Assembly: GCA_017548045.1 (NCBI GenBank)
Contig: JAFYNR010000033.1
Span: 62,001-126,000 of the forward strand
Direction: 5' to 3'
DNA: 64,000 nt
DNA from: Clostridia bacterium
Lineage (GTDB): Bacteria > Bacillota > Clostridia > Oscillospirales > Acutalibacteraceae
The notes below the pieces were generated by a model. That model was given only the letters and a program-made list of their open reading frames with translations, ran no database searches and had not been told where the DNA came from. The position numbers were made by a program, and so were the translations under genes. Shown one piece after another: positions 27,178 to 35,920 of this stretch (the stretch's first letter is position 1; the number at the start of each line of letters is the position of its first letter).

Positions 27178-29079
27178 TCAGATTGCAAAAATCGTGTTGA
27201 TCCAGTAAAAAATAATGTTCATAACCATCGTCACAAGCTCTCTCATACCCAGAGTGCCCAGAAAATCCATAACGGCATCACTGCCGGGAATTCCGTCAAA
27301 GGGTGTGGCGGGAGTCAGGTCAACCGTGCCGTCGGTTGACGAAACGGGATCACCGTTGTTGATGGTGAAATACTGTGTTCTGTAGCCTACGGGAGTAATT
27401 GCAGCCATAGTGTAATAAACCGTAATACTTGCAACAGCACTGCTTACCTCGGGAATTTCGCCTTCAAAATCAAGCGCTATGCTTTCACCCGGTGCAAGCT
27501 TCTTGAAGGGATTGATTTTTGCGCTAAGGTCAATGCCGTCAAAGTAAATTGCCGAAAGACTCACGTCATTTTCCCAACAGCAGTTTGTGATTACAAGACG
27601 GGTTGTTCCGCCGTTTATTTCACCTGCTTCACAGCCTTCAAAGCTTGCGTAAACCGCCGAGGAGGGGTTTGTTGTATCCTTGAACTGAGGGAAGTCGGGG
27701 TCTGAATAAACATCGGTAATATCATCGGTAAGAAGCAGAGTCATCATAAGCTCCCTGCTGTAATAATCCCAGAAAGTCATACCGTGGAAAAGACCGTTTA
27801 CAAACCAGGTATTATCGGGCATATATGCGGTTGAAGCGTCGATTGTCATATCGGGAGAAACCTTGTTTTTACCGCCGCAGGGATTGACCTGCACATAGCC
27901 GTCGGCAAATCTCTGACCGTAGGGTGCGGTTTTTGCACCTGTCGATGCAGTTGTGGTGATAATACCATCAGAGTTTTCTTTAAGACCTGTCACAACTCTG
28001 TTGCCCGTGCCTGAAATAATGGAGATATTTGCACCGTTTGCAATGCATTCTGCCATTTTTTCACCCATTGTGGGGAAGATTTCATAGTGGAAACGGTCAC
28101 TTTTTGCAATCAGTGCCGCACTTTCCTCAGAGTCAAGAAGGTGCTTTTTGGTGGCTTCGTATTTTTCAACGGGAATAAAGTCCCACAAGCTGCCCCAATA
28201 GCCCAGAGCAGGCATAATATGGGGAACAAGAGAATTGAGCACCGCATCAAGGAAACCAAGCTGCTGTGCTTTAAGAAGCCAGTTATAATCTTCTTCCCAG
28301 CGCATACCGTGCTCAATGAATCTGAGCAGACACTCTTCGTCAAACTCAACGGTCTGTGCCATAAGGTCATAGGCAATGCCTGCACCGCCGATGGCAGGTA
28401 CGGTCATAACAACATTGTCAACATCGTTTTTCCAGCCGAAAAGGGCAAGGTATGTAGCGGTTACCTGACCGCCGTGGCTGACGGCAAGGATATTCACCTT
28501 GTCTTTGCCTGTATATTTTTTGACATCCTGAATAAGTTCGTCAAGCTGAGTTGCGCAGGACTCCGAGCCCATTCTGAAATCGCAGGTAAAGTTGAAAATA
28601 TAATCGTCATCCACATACTTTTCGATTTCAGCAGCCATATCCTGCTCGTGTCTGTTGTTGCCGTTGGGGAAGGTAACTTTAAGGTTGGCGCTGCAAGTTT
28701 CTTCCGCCGTTGCAACTACTCTTTCAACAGGATAAACACTTGAACCGTCGGGATTACAACGCATTTTCTCAAAAAGCCCGCTGATTTCTTCACCCAGAGT
28801 GGCTGCAAGAATTTCAGCATTGCCGACGGTAAGGGCACCAAGACCCATTCCAAGGTCAATTATTCTGTCAAGTACACGGTCAAGAACTTTATCCATATCA
28901 AGACCCCATATCACTTCGCCTGATTCAAGGCGGAGGGATGAAGCCGAATAGCCCGGTACGATTATTACGGGATATTCCGAAACATCGTCGGGGTCAAGGT
29001 TGCCCGAAGCCGATGCAATTATTGTGCACGAAGCAATCGCAACTGCAAGGGCAAGTATTAACGAAAGGATTTTTTTCAT
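27178..29079 (-). CDS. Secreted alpha/beta-hydrolase, LCAT/lipase-like
   Basis: This ~633-residue protein has a signal peptide (MKKILSLILALAVAIASC then ASASG). The N-terminal VIIVPGYSASSLRL is the oxyanion-hole strand typical of lipases and lecithin:cholesterol acyltransferases. The nucleophile elbow is ILAVSHGGQ near residue 200, with Ala in place of the first Gly of GxSxG. A C-terminal beta-rich region (~500-590) is followed by a hydrophobic end (VMNIIFYWINTIFAI) that may anchor the protein. ATG 29079 is chosen for spacing to AAAGG. ATG 29085 and GTG 29097 are alternatives. It could cleave lipids or esters outside the cell. Confidence 0.72.
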   Translation of the reverse strand: MKKILSLILALAVAIASCTIIASASGNLDPDDVSEYPVIIVPGYSASSLRLESGEVIWGLDMDKVLDRVLDRIIDLGMGLGALTVGNAEILAATLGEEISGLFEKMRCNPDGSSVYPVERVVATAEETCSANLKVTFPNGNNRHEQDMAAEIEKYVDDDYIFNFTCDFRMGSESCATQLDELIQDVKKYTGKDKVNILAVSHGGQVTATYLALFGWKNDVDNVVMTVPAIGGAGIAYDLMAQTVEFDEECLLRFIEHGMRWEEDYNWLLKAQQLGFLDAVLNSLVPHIMPALGYWGSLWDFIPVEKYEATKKHLLDSEESAALIAKSDRFHYEIFPTMGEKMAECIANGANISIISGTGNRVVTGLKENSDGIITTTASTGAKTAPYGQRFADGYVQVNPCGGKNKVSPDMTIDASTAYMPDNTWFVNGLFHGMTFWDYYSRELMMTLLLTDDITDVYSDPDFPQFKDTTNPSSAVYASFEGCEAGEINGGTTRLVITNCCWENDVSLSAIYFDGIDLSAKINPFKKLAPGESIALDFEGEIPEVSSAVASITVYYTMAAITPVGYRTQYFTINNGDPVSSTDGTVDLTPATPFDGIPGSDAVMDFLGTLGMRELVTMVMNIIFYWINTIFAI

Positions 29080-29127
29080 TATCATCAGACCTTTCACGAG
29101 TTATATGAAAATAATAACACACTATTA

Positions 29128-29583
29128 TTACAAATGCAAAATATTTTTTTCGCAGTAAATACGCAACACCTTTTCTATAAATTCTTCGGTCACGTCAAAA
29201 TATTCCGCAAGCTCCCAAAGGCAGGTGATACCTCTGCTGAGCGCTTTTTTCAGTTCAAGCGGAGGCACAAGCTTTGATGCCGCCCATCTGTCTGCGCGGC
29301 ATTCCTGCCTGCCTCTTACATTCAGAGGCGAATATGCGCTGTAAAACGAACCCGTTTCGCAGTGACCCAGCTCGTGTGCAAGATGAACCCTCTCCTCTGC
29401 GGTTGTTTCAATCTGAAACGGGTCCATACCTATATAACATTCCCCCGTGCATGACATTGCCGAAACGGAACGGGTCTGCGGCAAATCACAGCAGATGATT
29501 TCCGTGCCGCTGTTTTGTGCGATTTCATAAAGTTCAGTTGTTTTCGTTTTTTGCCGCCTCCCTTGCCTGAATGTATTTTGCAA
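29128..29583 (-). CDS. ImmA/IrrE-type zinc metallopeptidase
   Basis: This protein of up to 151 residues has the HELGH zinc motif (LAHELGHCETG near residue 69) and a downstream ECRADRWAA glutamate helix, as in ImmA of ICEBs1 and IrrE. Such proteases cut a partner repressor to induce a phage or mobile element. It lies directly after an XRE regulator on the same strand and its only ATG (29583) overlaps that gene by 50 bases. The native start may be further in and is uncertain. The pair probably controls the divergent lysis operon. Confidence 0.85.
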   Translation of the reverse strand: MQNTFRQGRRQKTKTTELYEIAQNSGTEIICCDLPQTRSVSAMSCTGECYIGMDPFQIETTAEERVHLAHELGHCETGSFYSAYSPLNVRGRQECRADRWAASKLVPPLELKKALSRGITCLWELAEYFDVTEEFIEKVLRIYCEKNILHL

Positions 29584-29887
29584 AATTCACAACCTCCTGC
29601 CACATTTCATCGGTTACTTCACCCGCACCCGAAAAAAGAGCAACCTTGGCCGCTTCAATATTATCGTTTTCATTCGTATGCGTGCCGTTTATATAATCCA
29701 ACGAAACACCGAAAAGCTTGGCTATGCAGGAAAGAGTGGATACAACGGGTGTCTGAAAGCCCGTTTCCCATTTGCTTACCATAACTCTGTCCGTGTTGAG
29801 TCCGTATTCCGCATTAAGCTTTTCTGAAAGCTGAGTCTGTGTCATACCCGCTTTTTTTCTTAATTCCCTTATTTTTTCTCCTGTCAT
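29534..29887 (-). CDS. XRE-family repressor (ImmR-like)
   Basis: This ~117-residue DNA-binding protein has a helix-turn-helix in the first 65 residues (IRELRKKAGMTQTQLSEKLN ... MVSKWETGFQTPVVSTLSCI). A short acidic C-terminal part follows. GGTGA precedes ATG 29887 by 5 bases. An in-frame GTG at 29896 is less likely. Its location beside an ImmA-type protease, and divergent from a strong promoter with an adjacent palindrome, fits a repressor inactivated by proteolysis. Confidence 0.85.
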   Translation of the reverse strand: MTGEKIRELRKKAGMTQTQLSEKLNAEYGLNTDRVMVSKWETGFQTPVVSTLSCIAKLFGVSLDYINGTHTNENDNIEAAKVALFSGAGEVTDEMWQEVVNFAKYIQAREAAKNENN

Positions 29888-29989
29888 TTCAATCACCGTA
29901 CATCTAAAAAAATTTGCATTTCTGCAACATTACAATAACACAAATGTTTCGCAAAAGCAACATTTTTTTGAAATTTTTCGAAAAAAGTG

Positions 29990-30018
29990 TTGACAACGAC
30001 AATTTTTGCCGTTAATAT
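29990..30018 (+). promoter_or_regulatory. Strong promoter for the lysis operon
   Basis: TTGACA (29990-29995), an exact 17-base spacer and TAATAT (30013-30018). It drives rightward transcription about 160 bases before the first gene. The near-perfect boxes imply that it must be repressed. Confidence 0.75.
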
Positions 30019-30023
30019 AGATA

Positions 30024-30039
30024 GTGTCGATAGCGACAC
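30024..30039. promoter_or_regulatory. Palindrome, candidate repressor operator
   Basis: GTGTCG-ATAG-CGACAC lies 5 bases after the -10 box, around the expected transcription start. A further half-site GTGTCGATGTCG occurs near 30140. The position is ideal for the divergent XRE repressor. Confidence 0.5.
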
Positions 30040-30178
30040 GCAAAAAACAGAATGACTCTGCACACATAGCAAAAGTCCTTTGCTGTACGGTGATTCCTGC
30101 GGTGATATGTTGTATCGCCGTTATTGTTTGCTTATATATGTGTCGATGTCGTAACATTTGTTGAAAGGAGGCAATTTA

Positions 30179-30436
30179 ATGCCGAAAAAATGTTGTGAGG
30201 GGCTGCAAATCCCCTTGTCAGAGCTGAGCCAGCAGCTCGAATACGCAAGAACCATAGGCTCGGATATCTCTGCTGTCTATGCGGCGCGTACTCCCCGTAT
30301 TACCGAAATTCTCAATGAATATCAGTCGGTAAAAACAAAACTCTCAATGTTGCTTGATTTTCTTTTTCAGGCGAAACTCTGGTGCGACACAATGCTGCCG
30401 CCCGAAGCAACAGAAGATTTCAAGGAGGAAGAATGA
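30179..30436 (+). CDS. Small protein of unknown function, first gene of lysis operon
   Basis: This 85-residue soluble protein begins MPKKCCEGLQIPLSELSQQL and has a helical, weakly charged body and an acidic end (DFKEEE). GAAAGGAGG is 9 bases before the ATG. It overlaps the next gene by 4 bases (ATGA), so the two are translated together. I do not recognise a family. A phage structural or regulatory small protein is possible from context. Confidence 0.65.
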   Translation: MPKKCCEGLQIPLSELSQQLEYARTIGSDISAVYAARTPRITEILNEYQSVKTKLSMLLDFLFQAKLWCDTMLPPEATEDFKEEE

Positions 30437-31335
30437 GAACAGTCAGAATTGATTTTAATGCTGAAAATATGTTGCCCGACGGCGAATTAATCGGCAGAAT
30501 GGGCGAGCATAATGCCACTCACCTTGTTATATCTCCCACGGAAGAAATGACTTTCTGTGACGAAATTACAAGCTACGTTGCGGCTTTTGTAACAGAAGGC
30601 AGAATTATACGCACAGATTTCCTTGCCAAAGCAAAGGAGATAACCGTACCCGTCTGCGCACAGCTTACTCAGGGTCACACCCTCAGCGTACAGCTTGAAG
30701 GTTATGATAACAAAGGCTCTCTGGTAGTCAAAAGCCCCGTGGCCTCGCTCAGACTTCTGCCCTCGGCAGGAGGCGACGAAACGGATTATGACAGTGAAAA
30801 CGGCGGTCTTGTTTCGCAGATAAATCTTAACATACTTGCAAGGCACAACCACGAAAACACTTCGGTGCTTGACAATCTCGGTGAATCAAAGGGAAGGCTC
30901 ATTTACAGAGGCGAGCCCGTCCAAAGCAACAGAAATATCAGAACAGCCGAGTTTTTCAACTCCGATAATTCCGTAACCTTTTATTCCGAATACGGAAATT
31001 CCTTTGTAAGCGGCATCAACCAGTACAACAGTATGGTATTATACGGATATTTTACTGATACCGTTGCGGAGATGACCGAAGGAGCAAAAATTGATAAAAT
31101 TGAAATAAGGCTCAGTGAAAACGGTGAATATACAAGCATAGATGCTTTACTTGCGGAAAATCCTTTTTTCCCCGTGGTAAAAATAACGGATGAAATATAT
31201 CAATCTCCCTTCGGAAAGTGCTTCTTTACGGCTTTCTGTGTATTCGGGTATCAGGATACAGTATGGTATAAAATTGTTGATAACTGGAATTGGTACTCCG
31301 TAAGAATAACATATATTGATACGGAGGCAGAATAA
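30433..31335 (+). CDS. Phage tail-fibre/baseplate-like protein
   Basis: This 300-residue protein starts at ATG 30433, overlapping the previous stop, with GGAGGAAG upstream. Residues ~135-170 (ARHNHENTSVLDNLGESKG then RLIYRGEPV) match the collar motif common in Firmicutes phage baseplate and fibre proteins. Residues before it are beta-rich. The C-terminal ~120 residues (FFNSDNSVTFYSEYGNSF onward) look like a receptor-binding-type domain of unknown kind. It is the only virion-like gene in the island. Confidence 0.6.
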   Translation: MRTVRIDFNAENMLPDGELIGRMGEHNATHLVISPTEEMTFCDEITSYVAAFVTEGRIIRTDFLAKAKEITVPVCAQLTQGHTLSVQLEGYDNKGSLVVKSPVASLRLLPSAGGDETDYDSENGGLVSQINLNILARHNHENTSVLDNLGESKGRLIYRGEPVQSNRNIRTAEFFNSDNSVTFYSEYGNSFVSGINQYNSMVLYGYFTDTVAEMTEGAKIDKIEIRLSENGEYTSIDALLAENPFFPVVKITDEIYQSPFGKCFFTAFCVFGYQDTVWYKIVDNWNWYSVRITYIDTEAE

Positions 31336-31601
31336 TGCCCGAAATTACTTTAACGGAAATTGAGCACCGCCTCGTAAAAGCCGAAGAAAACATAAATGAG
31401 CTTTATGCAAAATATAACGGCGTGGATAAAAACCTTGTTGCCGTTACAACCACTCTCAACAATCTGCTTACCCTTGTGGGCGAGCTCAAGGCGGCAGTTG
31501 AAGGTCTGAAAACAAGACCCCTTGCAATGTGGGACAAAGTAATTTTCGCTTTGCTGGGTGCTGCCGTAAGCGCCGCAGTAACGTATTTTACAGGAGGATG
31601 A
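31335..31601 (+). CDS. XhlA-like holin-associated protein
   Basis: This 88-residue protein has an N-terminal coiled coil (residues ~5-62, heptad pattern LTEIEHRLVKAEENINEL) and a single C-terminal transmembrane helix (VIFALLGAAVSAAVTYF). That layout is typical of XhlA/hemolysin-XhlA proteins, which assist holins in membrane disruption. It starts at the last base of the preceding stop codon. Confidence 0.78.
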   Translation: MPEITLTEIEHRLVKAEENINELYAKYNGVDKNLVAVTTTLNNLLTLVGELKAAVEGLKTRPLAMWDKVIFALLGAAVSAAVTYFTGG

Positions 31602-31602
31602 A

Positions 31603-31830
31603 ATGAACAAAACAGTTATAAAGGATATAATTATCAGAGCGCTGAAAACCTTTGTGCAGGCATTTCTTTCAGCGGTTTCCGTGGACGCGCTTCTGGGTGT
31701 AACGGATTTTGATGCATTCAAAAGAATCGGTATTTCAATTCTTATTGCAGGCACCGCCGCAGGAATAAGCGCAGTATGGAACACGATGATTGAGGTTCCC
31801 AATATCACTTCGGGAGGTGCCGCCGCTTGA
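31603..31830 (+). CDS. Holin, r1t-like
   Basis: This 75-residue protein has two hydrophobic segments (residues ~14-30 and ~42-62) separated by a short polar turn, as in phage r1t-type holins. Holins form membrane lesions that release the endolysin. AGGAGG is 7 bases upstream. It overlaps the endolysin start by 4 bases. Confidence 0.75.
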   Translation: MNKTVIKDIIIRALKTFVQAFLSAVSVDALLGVTDFDAFKRIGISILIAGTAAGISAVWNTMIEVPNITSGGAAA

Positions 31831-32522
31831 AAACAAACACAGAGCTTGTTGAATATGCGAGGGAACAGCTTGGCAAGCCTTATTGGTACGGTACCTTCGG
31901 AAATAAAGCGACAAAGGATTTGCTTGAAAGAAAAACCGCACAGTATCCTCAGCATTATCAGCGCGAAAGAATGGAAAAATACAATCAGCAGCTGGGCTTC
32001 AGAGTTCACGACTGCGTAGGTCTTATCAAGGGCTGTCTGTGGAGCGAGAATACCGATTCAGTGCCCGTATACAACGCTTCACAGGATGTTTCCGCAAACT
32101 CAATGCTGAAGAAATGCAAGCAGAGAGGCAGAATGTATACAATGCCCGAAATCCCCGGAGTGCTTGTTTTTATGCCCGGTCACGTGGGAATTTACTGCGG
32201 CGACGGCAAGGTTATCGAGGCAAGGGGCTTTCACTACGGCGTTGTTGAAACAAAGCTTAACGAAAGACCCTGGGAAAACTGGGGTAAGTGTCCCTGGATA
32301 AAGTACCCCGAAAGTATGCGTTGCTTTGCAAAATGTGAAAAAAACGCAACATCCATTGTGGATGCCCTTAAATCTCTGGGCGAAAACAGCGGTTTTGCAT
32401 ACCGCAAAAAAATTGCCGCCGCCAACGGTATTGAGGACTATATCGGCACAGCAAAGCAGAACATCTCTTTGCTTTCGCTTCTCAAAAAAGGTACTCTTTT
32501 CAGACCCGAAGCCTCTGTATGA
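31827..32522 (+). CDS. NlpC/P60-type endolysin
   Basis: This 231-residue cell-wall hydrolase begins at TTG 31827, with GGGAGGTG a few bases upstream and a TTGA overlap with the holin stop. The N-terminal domain has the papain-like Cys and His (VHDCVGLIKG near residue 54 and MPGHVGIYCGDG near 115). The C-terminal ~55 residues (SIVDALKSLGENSGFAYRKK then YIGTAAQN-like YIGTAKQNISLL) match a wall-binding module of clostridial phage endolysins. It should cleave peptidoglycan once the holin opens the membrane. Confidence 0.85.
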   Translation: MKTNTELVEYAREQLGKPYWYGTFGNKATKDLLERKTAQYPQHYQRERMEKYNQQLGFRVHDCVGLIKGCLWSENTDSVPVYNASQDVSANSMLKKCKQRGRMYTMPEIPGVLVFMPGHVGIYCGDGKVIEARGFHYGVVETKLNERPWENWGKCPWIKYPESMRCFAKCEKNATSIVDALKSLGENSGFAYRKKIAAANGIEDYIGTAKQNISLLSLLKKGTLFRPEASV

Positions 32523-32593
32523 TATAAAAAATCAGTTGATTTTTTTGATGATACATTGTAAAATTACCTCATAAAGCAGCAGGAGGGTGAACA

Positions 32594-33580
32594 ATGGCAA
32601 AATCGTCAAACCAGAAACTCAAGCTTCTCTATCTTATGAAAATAATGCTCGAAAAAACCGACGAAGAACACGGTCTGACAACCGCGCAGATTATTGAAAG
32701 CCTTAACGCCTACGACGTGGGTGCGGAGCGCAAAAGCATTTATGACGATATCGAAGCCCTTCGCTGTTACGGCATTGACATTATTCAGAACCGCAACGGC
32801 AGAAATACGGATTACAGAGTTGTAAGCCGCGATTTTGAAATGCCCGAGCTCAAGCTTCTCGTCGATGCGGTTCAGTCATCAAAATTCATCACAAGAAAAA
32901 AGAGCGATGAGCTTATCAAAAAAATTGAAGGCTTTGCAAGCGTTCACGAGGCGCATATACTTCACCGTCAGGTTTTTGTTGCAAACAGAATAAAAACTAT
33001 GAACGAAAGCATCTACCTGACCGTTGATAAAATCCATACCGCCATTACTCTTAACCGAAAAATCACCTTCCAGTATTTTGAGTGGAGCCCCGGAAAGGAA
33101 AAGATTCTCCGTCACGGCGGCGCTTTATACTGCGTAAGCCCCTGGGCGCTGACCTGGGATGACGAAAATTATTACCTGATAGCCTATGATTCGGCGGCAG
33201 GAAAAATCAAGCATTACCGTGTTGATAAAATGCTGAAAATTTCTGTTGCGGAAGACGAAAGAGAAGGCAGAGAATTCTTTGAAGATTTCGATATGGCAAT
33301 CTATTCAAAGAAAACCTTCGGAATGTTCGGCGGCAGAGAAGAAACCGTAAAGCTCAGGTGCAAAAACAATCTTGCCAACATCATCGTTGACCGATTCGGC
33401 ACAGAAACAATAATGTCCGTTGCCGACAGCGAGCATTTTGATATCTCCGTCAAGGTTGCGGTAAGCCCCGTTTTCCTTACCTGGCTTATGAACTTCGGTG
33501 CCGATATAAAAATCATTTCGCCCCAAAGTGTTATTGAAGATTTCAAAGCCCTTGCCCGTGAATGTCTTGAGCAATATTAA
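32594..33580 (+). CDS. WYL-domain transcriptional regulator
   Basis: This 328-residue regulator has an N-terminal winged helix (KLLYLMKIMLEKTDEEHGLT ... SIYDDIEAL). The WYL domain follows (YCVSPWALTWDDENYYLIAYD near residue 182 and HYRVDKML near 212) and then the WCX-type C-terminus. WYL regulators sense nucleic acid or nucleotide ligands and often control phage-defence or DNA-damage genes. AGGAGGGTG precedes ATG 32594. It is 71 bases after the endolysin in the same direction and may read through from that operon. Confidence 0.87.
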   Translation: MAKSSNQKLKLLYLMKIMLEKTDEEHGLTTAQIIESLNAYDVGAERKSIYDDIEALRCYGIDIIQNRNGRNTDYRVVSRDFEMPELKLLVDAVQSSKFITRKKSDELIKKIEGFASVHEAHILHRQVFVANRIKTMNESIYLTVDKIHTAITLNRKITFQYFEWSPGKEKILRHGGALYCVSPWALTWDDENYYLIAYDSAAGKIKHYRVDKMLKISVAEDEREGREFFEDFDMAIYSKKTFGMFGGREETVKLRCKNNLANIIVDRFGTETIMSVADSEHFDISVKVAVSPVFLTWLMNFGADIKIISPQSVIEDFKALARECLEQY

Positions 33581-33588
33581 TATAACAA

Positions 33589-33618
33589 AACCCCTGTCCG
33601 ATTTAACGGACAGGGGTT
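33589..33618. terminator. Terminator after WYL regulator
   Basis: A perfect 12-bp stem AACCCCTGTCCG/CGGACAGGGGTT with a 6-base loop, then GAATTTTT. It also faces the convergent putP gene. Confidence 0.85.
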
Positions 33619-33631
33619 GAATTTTTGAGAA

Positions 33632-35125
33632 TCATTCGATTTCGCTGCTGATTGCTTTTTCGTAAAGCTCTTCGATTTCCTTTGAGGGCTTTTTGTCGAT
33701 AAGTGATACAACAACCGAGAATACAAAGCCTGCTATGAAGCCGGGAAGAAGCTCGTAAATGCCTGTGTCGGCAAGAAGATTCATCCAGAGAATGTCAACA
33801 AGTGCACCGCCTACAACGCCTGCGATTGCACCCTTGTATGTAAATCTCTTCCAGAAAAGCGAGAGGATGATTACGGGGCCGAATGCAGAACCGAAGCCGC
33901 CCCATGCGTTATCAACAAGGGTCATAATTGTTGCCGCACCTTCGCTCTTGCTGCTTGCGATAAAGTAAGCGATAACCGCAATAACAAGAACAACAACTCT
34001 GCCTACCCAAAGAGTTTCCTTATCGGAAGCGTTCTTTCTGAAAATGGGTTTGTAGATATCGCTGGTAAATGATGAGGATGCAACAAGAAGCTGTGAATCA
34101 GCCGTGCTCATGGCAGCAGCAACGATTGCCGAGAGAAGAAGACCTGCAACAAATGCCCAGGGACCGCTGAAAATATCCTGAACAAGGGTAACAAATACAA
34201 GTTCCTGCTGGCCGCCTTCAACAAGTGCCTGTGTGGGAGCATAGCCTCTGCCGAGAAGTGCCATTGCAATAGCCGCACCAAGGGAAAGAACAACCCATAC
34301 AATACCGATTGTTGCCGACTTTTTGAGAACCTTTGAGTTCTTTGTTGACATAAATCTTACGATGATATGAGGCATACCGAAGTAACCGAGACCCCAGGCA
34401 AGACCTGATGCAATATCTTTCCAGCTTGCCGAGAAGGGATTCATGGGGCTTACGCCGCCGTCAACTGCCTGGAACACGCTGTAATCAAGGTCTTTTGCAA
34501 CAACAAGAACAATGGGAACCGCAAGAAGTGCGGCAAGCATCATAAGACCCTGGAAAAAGTCTGTCCAGCATACAGCCTTGAAGCCGCCGAGGAAGGTATA
34601 AACAATAATGATTACCGCAAAAATAAGCAGTGCAAGGTTAGGATTGCTTTCAAGCTGAGGAACAACCTGAATGAAAACCTTCTGACCTGCAACAAAGCTT
34701 GATGCAACGTAGATGGTGAAGAAAACAAGGAATACCACTGCACAGATAATCTGCAAAGCGGGGTTCTTTGTCAGAAAACGGTTTGAAAGATACTGGGGAA
34801 CGGTAATTGAGTCGTTTGCCGCCTGAGAAAATTTACGGAGTCTTCTGGCAATGAAAATCCAGTTAGCCGCGGTGCCCAGGGCAAGACCGATACCGATCCA
34901 TACCTGACCCATACCGAAAGCAAGGATGCTGCCGGGGAAGCCCATAAGAAGCCATCCGCTCATATCGGATGCCTGTGCGCTGAGTGCCGTAACCCAGGGA
35001 CCCATTGAACGTCCGCCGAGGAAATAGTCTTTTTCGCCTGTGCCTTTTGATTTGAAGAAGAACACAAGACCGATTGCGAGAACTGCCGCAAAGTAAACAA
35101 TAAATGCCGCAATCTGAGGTGTCAT
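33632..35125 (-). CDS. putP: Sodium/proline symporter (SSS family)
   Basis: This 497-residue integral membrane protein has about 13 helices. The SSS/PutP signature is clear: YFLGGRSMGPWVTALSAQAS then DMSGWLLMGFPG near residue 52, and MSTADSQLLVASSSF near 340. It imports proline or a close analogue with Na+. It is a single gene convergent with the WYL regulator. AAAGGAAA lies upstream of the ATG. Confidence 0.9.
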   Translation of the reverse strand: MTPQIAAFIVYFAAVLAIGLVFFFKSKGTGEKDYFLGGRSMGPWVTALSAQASDMSGWLLMGFPGSILAFGMGQVWIGIGLALGTAANWIFIARRLRKFSQAANDSITVPQYLSNRFLTKNPALQIICAVVFLVFFTIYVASSFVAGQKVFIQVVPQLESNPNLALLIFAVIIIVYTFLGGFKAVCWTDFFQGLMMLAALLAVPIVLVVAKDLDYSVFQAVDGGVSPMNPFSASWKDIASGLAWGLGYFGMPHIIVRFMSTKNSKVLKKSATIGIVWVVLSLGAAIAMALLGRGYAPTQALVEGGQQELVFVTLVQDIFSGPWAFVAGLLLSAIVAAAMSTADSQLLVASSSFTSDIYKPIFRKNASDKETLWVGRVVVLVIAVIAYFIASSKSEGAATIMTLVDNAWGGFGSAFGPVIILSLFWKRFTYKGAIAGVVGGALVDILWMNLLADTGIYELLPGFIAGFVFSVVVSLIDKKPSKEIEELYEKAISSEIE

Positions 35126-35200
35126 AATATCATTTTCCTTTCAAGAAATATTTCAAAGTATTGGAAGTATATCACAAACAAAACAAGAATGAAATACAGA

Positions 35201-35230
35201 ACGGAGTACAGAATATTTTCTGCACTCCGT
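35201..35230 (-). terminator. Imperfect hairpin downstream of tetR
   Basis: ACGGAGT/ACTCCGT arms, extended by CAG/CTG, enclose an AT-rich loop. On the minus strand it lies about 90 bases beyond the tetR stop and could end the mntP-tetR transcript. The T-run is weak. Confidence 0.4.
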
Positions 35231-35317
35231 TGAAATATCCAACTGTTTTCGTTGATATTATTGGATTTTTACACTGCACAAATACAAGAATTTATAAAAA
35301 ACCGTTTTTGAGGAAAA

Positions 35318-35908
35318 TTAAATTTTTTTTACAAATCCGCCGAAAAGCAACGGCAAAAGAGTCTCGGAATACCTTGCAAGGGAGTATTCGCCGTTGCAAA
35401 GGCACCAGTCGCTTATAATCGCTCTTTCGCAAAGTGCATAGGCTTTCACGATTTCGTTAACCGAAACGTCATCTCTTAATTCGCCTTTTTCCTGACCCTC
35501 AACAACGATTTTCCGAAGGAGCTTATAGTAGGTTCTGTTGTGGTCCAGAAGGTTACGGTCGCCCTTCATTGTAAGCTGTGAAGAATAGAGCCTTGCAAGC
35601 AAATCAATGGGGATACTGTTTTCAACCATAATGAAAAGCTTTTTGTTGAGATACATCAGCTTATCAAAGCAGGACATTTCCTCTGCCAGCTTTTCTTCAA
35701 GCTCCTCGTATTTGCTGTCAAAAAGGCTTGAAAGCGAGCTTAAAAGCTCTTCTTTGCCGTCAAAATAATGATAAAACGAGCCTTTTGATGTTCCCGACTC
35801 AAAAACAATATCCTCGACGGTAGTGTTTTCATAACCGTTTTTGTAAAAAAGCTCCCACGCCGCATTGACTATTTTCATTCTTGTGTTGCGAGAATCTTTT
35901 CTGGGCAC
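35318..35908 (-). CDS. TetR/AcrR-family regulator
   Basis: This 196-residue regulator has the TetR helix-turn-helix in residues ~10-56 (AAWELFYKNGYENTTVEDIV, SKGSFYHYFDGKEELL). The C-terminal ligand domain gives no ligand hint. It follows mntP by 12 bases on the same strand, so it may regulate its own operon. Confidence 0.87.
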   Translation of the reverse strand: MPRKDSRNTRMKIVNAAWELFYKNGYENTTVEDIVFESGTSKGSFYHYFDGKEELLSSLSSLFDSKYEELEEKLAEEMSCFDKLMYLNKKLFIMVENSIPIDLLARLYSSQLTMKGDRNLLDHNRTYYKLLRKIVVEGQEKGELRDDVSVNEIVKAYALCERAIISDWCLCNGEYSLARYSETLLPLLFGGFVKKI

Positions 35909-35920
35909 CTGTCTTCCCCC

